The notes beneath the pieces were generated by a model that ran no database searches, was not told the origin of the DNA, and saw nothing but the letters and a program-made list of their open reading frames with translations. The translations under genes were made by a program, and so were the position numbers. From Anarhynchus alexandrinus (lineage: Eukaryota; Chordata; Aves; Charadriiformes; Charadriidae), in NCBI GenBank assembly GCA_008711295.1, contig VUYV01000736.1:109988-173987 (forward strand): 64,000 nucleotides of DNA, read 5' to 3'. How positions within the stretch are numbered: the stretch's first letter is position 1; every line of letters begins with the position of its first letter. Shown here piece after piece: positions 34,348-44,606 of the stretch.

Positions 34348-37329
34348 AGCGTTTTTCATTTTTTAGGGTGCCCGTTGCACTCCTAAACCCTCTGCAGAGG
34401 GCTCACCACTGCTGCTGAGCCTCAGAAGAAAAGAGCAATGGGGTATGAAATGTTTTTTCCCCAAAGGTGACTACCATCCAGTTTTACAGCATGACAGAGA
34501 GAGAAGCTGTAAAGTTGCTTTCTCCTCGTGTAACACTTCAGAAATAGAGCCAAATGGCCTTTCTAATTTTATTGAAAGAGAGGTAAGCAGGTAGATTATC
34601 CCATGGAACATTCCAAATTTGTGCTTTGCAGAGCATCCTTTTAAGACTGATGCTAGACCTCTCAGATTATAAGAAAGAAGTACAAGCAGAGGAAGGAAGA
34701 AAAATGCAAAACAGGTCCCACTTACATGGGATCTTTCCCTTTGTTGTATGGGACCTTCCTATCAGGACAAACTTCACTTGAGAGCCTTGGTGCTTACTAC
34801 TTAATCTCCTCCCCACAACAAGAGGCAAAGCATGTGTTGGCAGGACTGATTTTAAAAACAGAAGAGTCAAAGAGCAGCAGGCAGGCAGCCTCCAAATGCA
34901 GAGATGGAGTGGAGCTACAGATGGGCTGATCTCTCAGGCCTTCCACTGGAAACCAGGGAGCTGGGAAAAGGTCTTCAAAGGGTCTTAAAGCCCTGCTGAG
35001 ACTTTCTGAAAGCCTCTTAAGATAAAAGTCAGGGATGAAAGCCTGTGTATTGTTTTTATCCCACCTAGACACAGCTCTAAGTTGTGGACTACTGTATGAA
35101 GTTGAACGTCCTGGCTCACCCATCTGAATCAAACAAACAAGCCCTGCGAACATTATTGCCTTGTCTTCTGCATTCACCCATGATACAGGTCTATTATGTG
35201 GACCAAGCTGAATTTTTTCCTCCACTAGACAGGGAAATATACATGGGAAGAACCAAAATGCATGCAAGCACAGGTCACCAGGCTTTCCCGGTAACCTCAA
35301 GAGTTAGGCAAGACTAAATAAGCAGCAAGGAAAATGGAAACCCTCCCACAGTTGGAGATTAAATGAAACGAAGCCAAACCAAGAGCGTGCTACCAAACAA
35401 ACTCATGGCGAGGTCTCCAGCTGGACAGGTCCATTCCTCCATTTGGTGAACGTATCTTGACTAGAGAAAGAATAACCCAGTACAAGGGGATGTAGCTACA
35501 ACCTGCTATGAGTGCCAGGCTGAGCAACGGGTTCACCCAAATCCTCTCACTTCCAAGCAGAAACGCCGCAAGAAAGAGCGAACCGTGTCCAAAGATATGC
35601 TTGTTTTCTGACAAAGAGTAACTGTTCAGATCACAAGACGAGACATAGATGTGTACGGCCTGACTTATATTTCATGAGGCATACTGGAGTTAATTCTGAT
35701 TCACATGAGTTTGGGACAGCCTACCTAATAAAATCTACATCCCTCAGTATCAGGCACTTAAGTCAATAGTTGAGGCAGGTAAGCAATAACAACTCACCCT
35801 CCATGTCCTTAAAATCACTCTGATTTTCCTTTGGGTCTTCCAGGAAAATCAGATATATAGATCTCATCCTGACAATTCATCCGTCTCTAGACTACGCAGC
35901 AAGTCCCCGTAATGTTCCACTTTGGCTAGCAGAGCAGTGAACAGATGTGGAAAAAAATTCACTGACTAGTAAAGACATTCAGGGCAAGAAAATAACCCAG
36001 AATTACCTGGACTGTGTCCAGGCCTCTTTACCACTTTATGAAGAAGAATGTTAGGAAGCAGAGGATACATGTTTCGATACGAGAGACCCAGTTTCCTAAG
36101 TGCAGCATGAAAGAAATGTGGACTACCAAGGGGTGTGAGGAAGATTTCCATCATCGTAATTCACCAGATAGTGCTTTGGTACAAACCCACGTGAGTTTTT
36201 CTAGGTTGAGAAGCTACAGAAACTTATGTCAGATGAGAATGTGCCTCCCTGTATCTTATGAAATACAACTATTTAAGGTTCAGATGGTTATGGACTTGCC
36301 ACAACAGATACCCTAAGACTTTAGTAAGTCTGGAATGAGAAATCTCAAGCAACAGCCTACCCAGCATGTCTGAAACAGGTGCAGGGCAGGAGAGCAAAGG
36401 GCTCTGAAGGGAGGTTTCTTGGAGCACGAGTGAGAATCTGGGAAAAGCATCCTTGAGTTTGAGATCACACTGGATGCAGCATGGGACAGATCTGGGCTCT
36501 TCCCCTCTCCCAGCTAACTCAGAGCAAGCATCAACAAGCAGAATAGGGTCACCATTCATACACGGAACAGGTGAGAAGAGCCATGCACAACTCCCTGGCC
36601 AGGGAAAACAGCCCAGCGTTTAGCCTCCGCTTCCATGCTGTGAAACAGCTTTGAAAAGCTGTAGAAAGAGGAGAGAAATTGTGGACAGATGGCTTGATTT
36701 GTTACCCATACTTTTCTTACTGGTTTTGTTTGTTTGGTTTTTTTTGTTGTGACATCCTAGCAAGCAAAGAGAGAGAAATAGTTAATGTAAAGGGTCATCT
36801 GAAGGTCTGAGCCTCTGGACAACTGCCATTTAAACTTGGAAGGCAAGGCAGTAGCTGACAGAGAAAGGAGGAGAAAATAAAATGGAATTTGCCTAAGTGG
36901 AAGCTTCATGGACAAGCACTGTCACTTCATTTTGTTTTGCAATTCAACCAAGACCAGAAGCAAAATGCAGGGGGTGCGCTGGAAGTTAGATGACTGGACT
37001 TCAGGAGCTGATACACAGACTGCTCTCCAACCCTGGGGTGAATTTCCCTCTCTGAAGCAGTACTTTAGAGGTAGAAATTGTCCAGTGATGTGCCACTGTA
37101 CCTGAGTATGTAAATGCTCTAAGTCAAGCATGTGAGTTAGCTGAGGTAACTGAGCTGTGACCACGCTGGAAAAACAGGAGCAGAGAGAGCAACTGAATGA
37201 CACTGGTACCAAACAAAAAACACTGGGGAAGGGTTGGAGCATAAAGGTGACCTACAGGATAGCATAGTTGCCCAGGATTTGGGAAACCGACGAAGTCAAA
37301 CCTCAACATCACGGAGCTCTTACAAGCCT
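34348..37329. other. Long non-coding stretch, no firm feature
   Basis: About 3 kb. The longest frame (34797-35300, 167 codons, minus) has no domain and no conserved-looking composition. The segment at 35680-35720 faintly resembles the archosaur repeat type seen at 41261, but is too weak to call. Confidence 0.45.
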
Positions 37330-37440
37330 ATCTTTCCACCTTTCTTTACCTCATCTGCAAAACAGGGGTAAGAGCAGTTGCCTAGCTCATACACAAAGTT
37401 GTGGGAATGAAACCATCAAGGAGAGCAGAGCACTCAGAAG
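37330..37440 (+). repeat. MIR-like ancient SINE relic, plus orientation
   Basis: TTTACCTCATCTGCAAAACA, GGGGTAAGAGCAGTTGCCTA, GCTCATACACAAAGTTGTGG, GAATGAAACCATCAAGGAGA and GCAGAGCACTCAGAA follow the MIR 3' half (tttcctcatctgtaaaatgg, ggataatagtacctacctca, tagggttgttgtgagga, ttaaatgagataatgca, gcacttaga). It is the only MIR-like relic here in + orientation, and one of the clearest. Confidence 0.6.
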
Positions 37441-37785
37441 TTGGGCTCACAGCTCAGTGAAGAATGGTTCCCCACGCAACCAGAGTCTCTGCTTGCCAAA
37501 GAAACTTAATTTTTGAAGTGGTTGCACCCCACTACAGAAGTTTGCTTAAAAATGAAGACACATGCTTAATCTCTGGGGCAGAGAGTGTGTGTGAGAGATT
37601 TTCTGTTTCCTTTGGCATTAGAGGATTAAAGTAATTTCCTTCTTTTCATGATTTTCTCACAATTTCAATTATCCACATCTAGATTTATTGCACACTTAGA
37701 AAAGAAATACTGTTGAAGGGACCACATCCATCAAAGTTCTTATTCCATCCCTCTGAAACCTGAAATTCTTACTAAGTCACAGCAT
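37441..37785. other. Non-coding spacer, nothing recognised
   Basis: Short AT-leaning stretch between two MIR-like segments. No coding or other signal. Confidence 0.45.
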
Positions 37786-37935
37786 GAAGGATTTCCAAGC
37801 ACAAGGCCCTTTGCACACAAAGAACTGTACAAACTTTAACATCTTAACTGCTTTTAACAGACTATAAGATCTTACACATTAGGAGTCCCCTAGACATCAG
37901 GTAACATTATCCACACGCAAATACTGTAGGAAAAC
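37786..37935 (-). repeat. Possible MIR/L3-like relic, minus orientation
   Basis: GCCCTTTGCACACAAAGAAC, TGTACAAACTTTAACATCTT and, 50 bases on, TCAGGTAACATTATCCACAC, TACTGTAGGAAAACAGAAG loosely follow the reversed 'gcgctttacaaa ... gtaggtattattatcccc ... acagatgaggaaactgag' layout. The match is patchy and could be chance. Confidence 0.3.
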
Positions 37936-38123
37936 AGAAGACCTGAAAAGTCCATGAAACAGGCAAATGTATTTCAACAATATAAAGCACATGCTCATAG
38001 AACTCAGAAAAATAAATTCTTGCCTATAATACTCATTAGTTTCAAACACAAGCTACTGGAGAAACTTCTGCGTCAAAGAAAAGTGAATCCAACTGAGCTA
38101 TGTCTCTATGATTTCCTAAGATC

Positions 38124-38201
38124 AATTAATTGCAGTAATTAATTAGTCAGATCACATTTTTGTAGTCTTTATTAGGTCACAAATTCATGCAAATGATTAA
38201 C
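38124..38201. promoter_or_regulatory. Homeodomain / POU octamer cluster
   Basis: AATTAATT occurs at 38124-38131 and 38137-38144, separated by GCAGT, giving paired TAAT cores in inverted arrangement. Forty-odd bases on, ATGCAAAT (38187-38194) overlaps TGATTAAC (38194-38201). A palindromic homeodomain pair next to a perfect POU octamer is the kind of grammar seen in conserved developmental enhancers. Conservation and activity are not visible here. Confidence 0.35.
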
Positions 38202-38718
38202 TTCTTGCACTATTTTCAGTAAGGATCTGCTTGAAGAGTCGTCTTTGGCAAGTTCTTCAGTTTAATACTTATCTTGCAAATGCGCCAGTTTACTAAGGAG
38301 GAACAAAAATATCCAAAAAATTCTGACACGGAACAGCAAATGTTAGGCCAGAAATGTATTAGTAGTTAAGAAGAAAATACCAACAGTAGAACCAAAAATA
38401 GCTCTTCAACCATTTGTCTTTTCAAACCTCTGTTTTTTCTTTTCAGTATCCATGCTTCTCATAACTGAATGTTTCTTACACTTGCACTAGGGTCTCAGAG
38501 CGTCTTTCTGCTGAGATAAAAATATGTCTTTTTCTCAACCATGTTATTAGCAATCATAGCAAGTGGTTTTATTTCTTTTTTCTCTATGACCTTTCTCAAG
38601 TTCTGCCTACTGTTTATCTAAAAGCAAAAGCTGGTTGATGCTTATCACTTTTTTCTTTTATTAAGTATTCAAATGAATAGTGATGCTACCTCTTACTCAA
38701 ATGTATATTCCAGCCCTC
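38202..38718. other. AT-rich non-coding stretch, nothing recognised
   Basis: No coding frame above 60 codons, no repeat family, no RNA gene. Confidence 0.5.
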
Positions 38719-38728
38719 GGGGGGGGGG
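38719..38728 (+). repeat. Poly-G homopolymer, 10 bp
   Basis: Ten G in a row after CCCTC. A likely site of sequencing error and of length variation. Confidence 0.85.
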
Positions 38729-38814
38729 ACTAGGCTTTCCCATTTGCAAAACTGTGCCATATATTTTCCTTCCATCTACCAGAATTTCTCACATCGCATC
38801 CACCTCTACTTTAC

Positions 38815-38828
38815 TTTTTTTTTTTTTT
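38815..38828. repeat. Poly-T homopolymer, 14 bp
   Basis: A run of T following TTTAC, without attached retroposed sequence. Confidence 0.85.
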
Positions 38829-39346
38829 AATGTCTGACTTGTTATCAGAAAAAAATGTTTTCCTTGGGCTCGCCAAAGTCAGCTTTTATGCTACCCCAAC
38901 ATAAATTGAAATGACGGCCAAAGCAACAAAGCAGCAAACCCATCAAAAGTCACCTGTCAAAACAAGAGTATGTAACTGCTGGTAAAAGTCAATAAATGCT
39001 GTATCTTTTGCGACATGCTGGCGTTTTGTTATAGTTATACCTCCCCAATAATTAACAGATGACAGTTTAGTTTTAAAACATGGGCATTTTATAATCAGTG
39101 ACCCATCTATGCTGCTCAACCATCTGATCTGTCTCAAGGTCACTGTCTTCAGTAACTGGGTAAGAATTACATCATCTATCCTACTATAGGTCGACAATTA
39201 CATCATTGATCAATATCTCAGATCTGAGTGTTATCAACAAATTCACATTAGGGATGAGTTACAACTGGGCAGATACCACAAAATGAAACTCCTGTTTGGT
39301 TCAACCCACATCCCCATTAAGACCACATTATAAAACTATCAACTCT

Positions 39347-39525
39347 ATTACTATTATTTGTATTACTGTGCAAACTGAAAGCTAAGGAAAGACGGGGTGG
39401 AGAAGGTGCCACAGCAGCACTCCCTTTGCAAAGACACAGAAGATGGTCTTTGCTTTGAAGAGCTTACAGCAGCCTGAAGTGACAAGAGCAACGGAGGGTG
39501 GAGGAAAGAGGTGTAAGCAGATGGC
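39347..39525 (+). repeat. Decayed old amniote repeat (TTATTTGTATTACTG ... GAGCTTACA type)
   Basis: ATTACTATTATTTGTATTAC starts the segment. GAAGATGGTCTTTGCTTTGA and AGAGCTTACAGCAGCC appear about 90 bases later, followed by a GACAAGAGCAACGGAGGGTG tail. The order matches the same ancient repeat as at 30140 (ttattatttgtattac at its start, gtccctgccccaaagagctt and acaatct at its end, gacaagag tail). The middle is poorly preserved. Confidence 0.45.
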
Positions 39526-40347
39526 AGCAGACCACATGTTATTTCTGTAAGCTTTTGGTGGCGATGCAGTTTGAGGCAGTCACATGTTCACCTTCAACAG
39601 CGATAAGTATTTTAAGCTATTTTAGTTTCCTCTGCCTTGAAACAGACCTGGAACAAGCAAGCAGCAAGATACTGTGTCTCAGTGGCAGATGCACAAATGG
39701 ACAGCCCTTGGGTCTTCTGCTCCCCTGCAGCTGGTTTGGTAGTGAAACATGAGGCTCTGCATTCAGTGAGGAAGAGAGCAGCTGAATGGAAGGAGAGTGA
39801 GTGATGGTCCGAGCAAAAAAAGATAAAGATCAGCCACATAAGAGTGAAGTCAAGCAAAAGAGACTCAGGGAAGACGGGAAAGCTGGACCAAACAACAAAT
39901 CAGTTTAGAGTAGAGGAGATTTATATGCAGTTTGGGCCCAGAGTCTGTCTTCTGGCTGCTTTTGCCATTGTGCTTCTTCTGGCTCAAGTCTTCAGGATGG
40001 GGAAACTCCCTTGCTCCCCCTTACAGGAACCTGTTAAAAGATGGAGCTTGCTCTGCCCAACTTTGCTCATCCAGGGCTCAAGCAGCCCTCAGGACTAGGA
40101 TAACCTGAGCAGAGCCCCAGTAAAATGTTTCACGAAACACACCTGCAGTAAGATTCAACAGAGGGTGATAACTCACCCATGGGGGGGATATATCGTATAG
40201 AGTAGTACCTAGAGGCACTGACCTACTTGGCTTCTGTACAGGCATACAGTGAATGACAGCTCCTGTCTCAAATACAAAGAGCAATACATGGAACAGGAGT
40301 CCCAGGGGGAGATAATACTAAGCCGACATTTTCACCCCTGGATACAC
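39526..40347. other. Non-coding stretch, nothing recognised
   Basis: Frames of 81-84 codons on both strands near 39498-40098 have no domain; no RNA gene or repeat family seen. Confidence 0.45.
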
Positions 40348-40481
40348 TAAATTAGGTACCAATCCATACTTCGGGACCTACATAGCTGGCCTCCTTCACA
40401 GTAGTGCTGTGTGCGCCCAGAGGCCCATTAAAGTGAAGTGGAGGGTTGCAAGCAACTTGCCTGCTCTGGAAATCAGGCCAG
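40348..40481. repeat. Decayed archosaur-type repeat (AATTAGGTACC ... CCCATTAAAGT ... AATCAGGCC)
   Basis: AAATTAGGTACCAATCCATA, ACCTACATAGCTGGCCTC, CAGTAGTGCTGTGTGCGCCC, AGAGGCCCATTAAAGTGAAG and CTGGAAATCAGGCCA follow an old repeat I remember from crocodile, turtle and bird DNA: 'attaggtgcctaaatccata', 'taagtggcctgatt', 'agtgctgagcacccag', 'cccattgaagtcaatgggag', 'gaaaatcaggcc'. The central CCCATT...AAGT palindrome is typical of that family. Confidence 0.5.
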
Positions 40482-41260
40482 GACTAACCAGATTTGATAG
40501 CTCTGACCTTAACAGATACAGTTGTGAAATGCAGACAAGACTGTAGCACCAGCATGGAAATTATATGAGGGTTCTAAAGCATAAATTCAATGTTCGATTT
40601 TACAAATACCTACACTGCAGCTGCATGTCCTGAAATGCCTCTAAGGGCAAGAACTGATTTGGCCATTTAAAATGCTGGATTTTAACACACATGATTTTGC
40701 AGGGTGTAACTCCATAACCTGCAGGACAGGCAACCTTCTCTGTCTTCTACTGTAAGATACACACAGTGGATACTTCCTGCCAATCACTCCATCTTCTCCC
40801 TATAAACACAGACACAGACTGGTCATCTTAAACACAAGAAGCCAGTAAAATCATGGCATCAGAGAACAGACCACAATGAACTCACCACAGAGAAGAGGGT
40901 TTTTTATTTCAGGTTAGGGCAAAGTAGTTAATAATAACTGTGTTTTTCTGGTAGGGCCCACTCCTGTATACTTCTCACCAGAGGCAGGCAAACTCACTGC
41001 CTTTGGAGTAAGTAGCAAGGCAAGGTTTGCCTCTGTGGGGCTCATTACAGAGTAAGGGCATTAGTCCCTTTTTCTGGCAATAAATCCTTGGGGTATTCAC
41101 AATAACAAAAAATTACTTTCAAAGTTTTGTTTAAAGTACTTAAATTTCAAAGTGTTCAATGCCTCAGATCACATTTGCAGCTGATTTAATAGGGTAGTGC
41201 TGCTGTCCTCCAGAAGGTACTTTTTACTCTTGCAGACTAGAGAATAATTACACGCAGAGA
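40482..41260. other. Non-coding stretch, nothing recognised
   Basis: AT-leaning, short frames only, no further repeat identified. Confidence 0.45.
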
Positions 41261-41365
41261 GGCTAACTCTGCCATCCCCTGTGCCAGGTTTATGCTGAAA
41301 TAACTCCACTGATTGATGAAATTAAGATGGAATGAGACTGCAATAATCTAATAGTGAATCAGGCC
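41261..41365. repeat. Decayed archosaur-type repeat (GGCTAACTCTGCC ... GTGAATCAGGCC)
   Basis: It begins GGCTAACTCTGCC, contains AAATAACTCCACTGATTGAT and ends AGTGAATCAGGCC. This is the layout of the palindromic element also seen at 19659: ggccaaattctgc at one end, ataactccactga at the centre, agtgaatcaggcc at the other end. The two copies have diverged considerably from each other. Confidence 0.5.
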
Positions 41366-41511
41366 ATAAAAAATAAAATCTGCTTTGTCAAAAATGTAGT
41401 CGACTCAAGAGGTTTCTTTCCTCGTTCGCTACGCAGAAAGCTCTTCTGGGTACCTTCTATTTTTTCACATGAGGAATTTTGAAAAAGAAATGTCTGTAGG
41501 ATTCAGGGCTC

Positions 41512-41558
41512 TTTTTTTTTTTTTTCTTTTTTTTTTCTTTTTTTTTTTTTTTTTATTT
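41512..41558. repeat. Long T-rich tract (interrupted poly-T)
   Basis: Forty-seven bases, almost all T, with two C and one A interruptions, ending at an ambiguous base. On the opposite strand this is an A-rich tract, but no retroposed body is recognisable on either side. Confidence 0.85.
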
Positions 41559-41559
41559 N
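41559..41559. other. Ambiguous base (N) after poly-T tract
   Basis: A single N directly follows TTT at the end of the longest T-rich tract. It most likely marks an unresolved read or consensus position at a homopolymer, rather than a real gap of known size. Confidence 0.9.
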
Positions 41560-42689
41560 GTTAAGTGCAAATTCCTCACAGGTAACAGGAAATTAAAATA
41601 CAATAGGAAAATAACCTGTCCATACAGCTTACCAAGTAGCTTATCAAGCAGATGAAAACGAAGTTAAATAAAAAGTTAAATGCTGCTTCAGTTTCATGAC
41701 TGCTAGCTCTTTATCCCTGTCTCAGAACCCAACTGTGTTCTGTGGAGGAGGAAACATGTCAGTGCAGCAAATTTCACCTGCAATGAAAAGTAATTTATTG
41801 TGCCTAACTGTGAAAAGCAAATTGATATCATCATCTAGGAGTTTGTATCTCACACGGGTTGTTTCTGTAATTTGCCTTTCTTTTGGAAAGAACTAAGACT
41901 AGAATAACAATGCAAAAACTTGCAACTAATACTAAATTAAGCTGGATTTCATGAAAAGTTGCTAGATGAGAAAGGTTGGAAGGAGATGTATGTATGGCAC
42001 AATAAGAAGTACAATATGGTTATGAAAAATAAAGCTATTCCTTCATTGCTAGTGAGATACCTTAGTCTGAGATATCACGAAAATTCCAAGAAACTTTTCC
42101 TCGCAAAATGTGTTTCTAGTAAGCCAGTTTGTTAATTTAAGAAAAAAGAAGGAAAGAGCAAAAGAACTGGACGTTATTTCTTCTGCGTTATCTGAAAGAC
42201 AATCTGCACAAGCACAACTGAGGAGGAGGAGAAAGAATAAAATGGAAATCTGAACAACCAAACTAAAAATTAAGCCTTTACCATGAAGCACCTCACCATT
42301 ATATTCTTCGAAACCATACTTAAAAGTACCATCACTTTTCCTAGCAGCAAGGATGATAGTATTTGTATTTTGCCACTGGAGCATTAGCTAGCTAAGGTTA
42401 AGAAAACTCAAAAGGATGGGGTGGGACAAGGGTTAGGATAGGAATTGTGTACACCTCTGAACGTTCCCATTGCTTTACAACTCTCTTGACTGTGTAAGAA
42501 CAGAAGATGAGACCTTCCCAACAACTGGTTTATGTCTGCTGTGGCAGATCTCTTCACTCTGCAGCCACTCTGTTTCCAGAAAGGTAAGATATAAAAGCTT
42601 GAGCTCTTATTTGCCCATCAACAAGAATAAACTCCAGCCTTTTACACTGCTAAAGTATTATACACAACCAAGGAGTCTCCTGCTCCTCA
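41560..42689. other. Non-coding stretch, weak donor-like site only
   Basis: AAG|GTAAGA near 42583 is a fair splice donor, and an acceptor-like TGTGTAAG precedes it by about 85 bases. The pair is unsupported otherwise. A 111-codon minus frame (42049-42384) lacks a domain. Confidence 0.4.
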
Positions 42690-42912
42690 AATCCACTGCC
42701 AGCACCTTTCGATACATGTGCTTTCTATTCTCTCTTCTCTCACTCTTCCCTATTCTACATTTTCAGCTATCCCATATGCACTTTCCTGATGCTCTGGCTC
42801 CCACCTCCTGTATCTTCCCAACCCAACCCTCAACCTGTTGCTCCTTCCCATGTTACTTGGCTTTTCCATTTCTCTTCCAGACAGTTGTTACCATCCTGCC
42901 GCTCCTTCTCCC
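42690..42912. other. Pyrimidine-rich, strand-skewed segment
   Basis: About 220 bases rich in CT, TTCC and TCTC motifs on the + strand. It explains the 189-codon open frame across 42470-43039, whose peptide is dominated by Leu, Ser, Pro and Phe with no domain. A second such segment lies at 32910-33200. Confidence 0.5.
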
Positions 42913-43317
42913 TGCTGATAATCTGCTTTCAATAACAGCCCCTGGTTTTTTACTAACACCAGAAACTCAAAAACCCCTAACAGGAATCTATGGAGCTGAT
43001 AACAGATTAAAGCATCGTCTTTGCCTTTACTTCCTTTAAAAGGCAGGACATGAAAAATATCATCAAAGGCACAGATCAAATTTATAAAAGCTAACTGGAA
43101 TCAGTTTTCAGGACAGATGGCTTGACACCCCGTCTCATCCGGCTAAGCACTGGGCTCACAGCACCTTGCTATTACATGATTTCAGAAAGAAGGTACCTTC
43201 ATCAGCATAGAACTAGCAGATCTTCAGGCTGCATTGCTCAGAATGGAGGATGAAAAATGCCACCCAACTGACTCCTGCAAGAAGCCTTCCCATGTAGAAA
43301 GGGAGGGGATTTAAAGC
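42913..43317. other. Non-coding spacer, nothing recognised
   Basis: No coding, RNA or repeat-family signal seen. Confidence 0.45.
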
Positions 43318-43440
43318 CCACAGTGTAAGAAAAAGAGGAAAAGAGGCACAGAGCGATTAAGCATAATGCGCTCAAATGAAACTGCAAGTTGGCAGCAACA
43401 CCACAACAACAGAGAATTCAGGGCTTCTTGGATCTTGGCT
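43318..43440 (-). repeat. MIR-like ancient SINE relic, minus orientation
   Basis: GTAAGAAAAAGAGGAAAAGA, GGCACAGAGCGATTAAGCAT, AATGCGCTCAAATGAAACTG, CAAGTTGGCAGCAACACC and GAATTCAGGGCTTCTTGGAT follow reversed MIR in order: acagatgaggaaactgagg, cacagagaggttaagtgac, ttgcccaaggtcacacagc, aagttggtggcagagctgg, gaacccaggtctcctgact. One of the better-preserved copies in the window. Confidence 0.6.
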
Positions 43441-44534
43441 AAATCAAGCTGTTAAGAGGAAAGCTTTTCTCCTTCCTTAGCTGTGAAGTATGACAAAGCT
43501 GTACAAGACAGCTGTCCTTTCTGACTTACCACAGACCTTGGTTAAAGAAAGTTGGTATGTATCACACCAAAGCCAGAGGAACTGTCCTCTGGGGATGCAT
43601 TTTCTACTGAGGCTGGGAAGCTGGGCTGCTCTGGCTCCCACTTTTTAATGAGGGTTGCACCCTTGTGCAGCTCAACAAATTAGAATCTCCTCTCCCAAGT
43701 TAACCTTCATCACCAAATGCTGAACGCACTGATGAAGATGATGAACAGTAAAGTGGTGTAATACCTTAACCAATGGCTGACACAGCAAGTGTGCCACATT
43801 ACTTCAGAGACAGCAGCTTAGAGCATGAAAATTACTCTTTTCACCCTTTATCGTCCTCCACCCTTAAAATGAGCACCTTCCACTTGCTGGTACAGCAAGA
43901 GTGACTTTTGGAGGGAAAGGACCCTGGAGAAAGCAGAACTGCACACTGGCAGCCATGAGCAAGAAAGAATTTGCCTTGCAAAATGTCCAAACCCCCAAAG
44001 TCCCAAGTGTGACAGGACAGAGACAGAAATACTACACACATGTTCAACAGCACAGAAAGGCGCATCATACAGGCTGCTGTAATGGCAATGAAAAACTCAA
44101 ATATGGCCAAATAACGCTGTGAAAGCCTTTGGTACAATGGTTAGGGGACTGGAAGAGATCTTTTTTTTTTTAAGAGAGAGCATGGAAAAGGGCACTCAGC
44201 AGGGAAATGAAGGTGAACAAAGCAGAATCCTCTTTCAAAAAATGCTTCGATGCTCAGTGCTGCTGGGGAAGAAGAGCTGTACCCACACTGTACACACAAG
44301 ATGTCCAGTTTCAAGATCCAGTCTGCTCTCATTGACAGATCTTCCTTGCTGCCAACAGCAGACTGCAGCAGAACTACTGCTTGTGCTTTCTAGCAGCGAA
44401 AGCAGGACCAGGCGTATATTCAAATAGGTACTGATGCTACGTACTCTCAGTTTTACTCTCGAACAGCAGAAACTGGTGGTAGTCAGTAAAGGCTTGTTAA
44501 GCATATTCAAATGAAGTCAGAGTATTTCTACATG
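43441..44534. other. Non-coding stretch, nothing recognised
   Basis: Overlapping frames of about 70-100 codons on both strands, none with a domain. A run of 11 T lies near 44161-44171. A TACAATGGTTAGGGGACTGG at 44131 faintly resembles the tRNA-derived head of an old SINE but has no following body. Confidence 0.4.
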
Positions 44535-44606
44535 CAATTAATCGTGATTTATTTGAAGGCGCTCTGTTAGCACTCCCTTTTTCTGCTTCCTGAAACTCCA
44601 ATTAAT
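44535..44606. promoter_or_regulatory. Two CAATTAAT homeodomain-type sites
   Basis: CAATTAAT occurs at 44535-44542 and 44599-44606, 64 bases apart, in an otherwise mixed-composition stretch with GTGATTTAT beside the first. The spacing and identity suggest a possible regulatory element, but two 8-mers are weak evidence. Confidence 0.25.

Noticed and set aside
34797..35300. 167-codon open frame on the minus strand
   Set aside because: No domain, no neighbouring exon-like structure, mixed composition typical of chance frames.
42470..43039. 189-codon open frame on the + strand
   Set aside because: Explained by pyrimidine-rich composition, which depletes stop codons. No domain or conserved-looking pattern.
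44131..44155. TACAATGGTTAGGGGACTGG resembling a tRNA-derived SINE head
   Set aside because: No SINE body follows, and the sequence runs directly into a T homopolymer.
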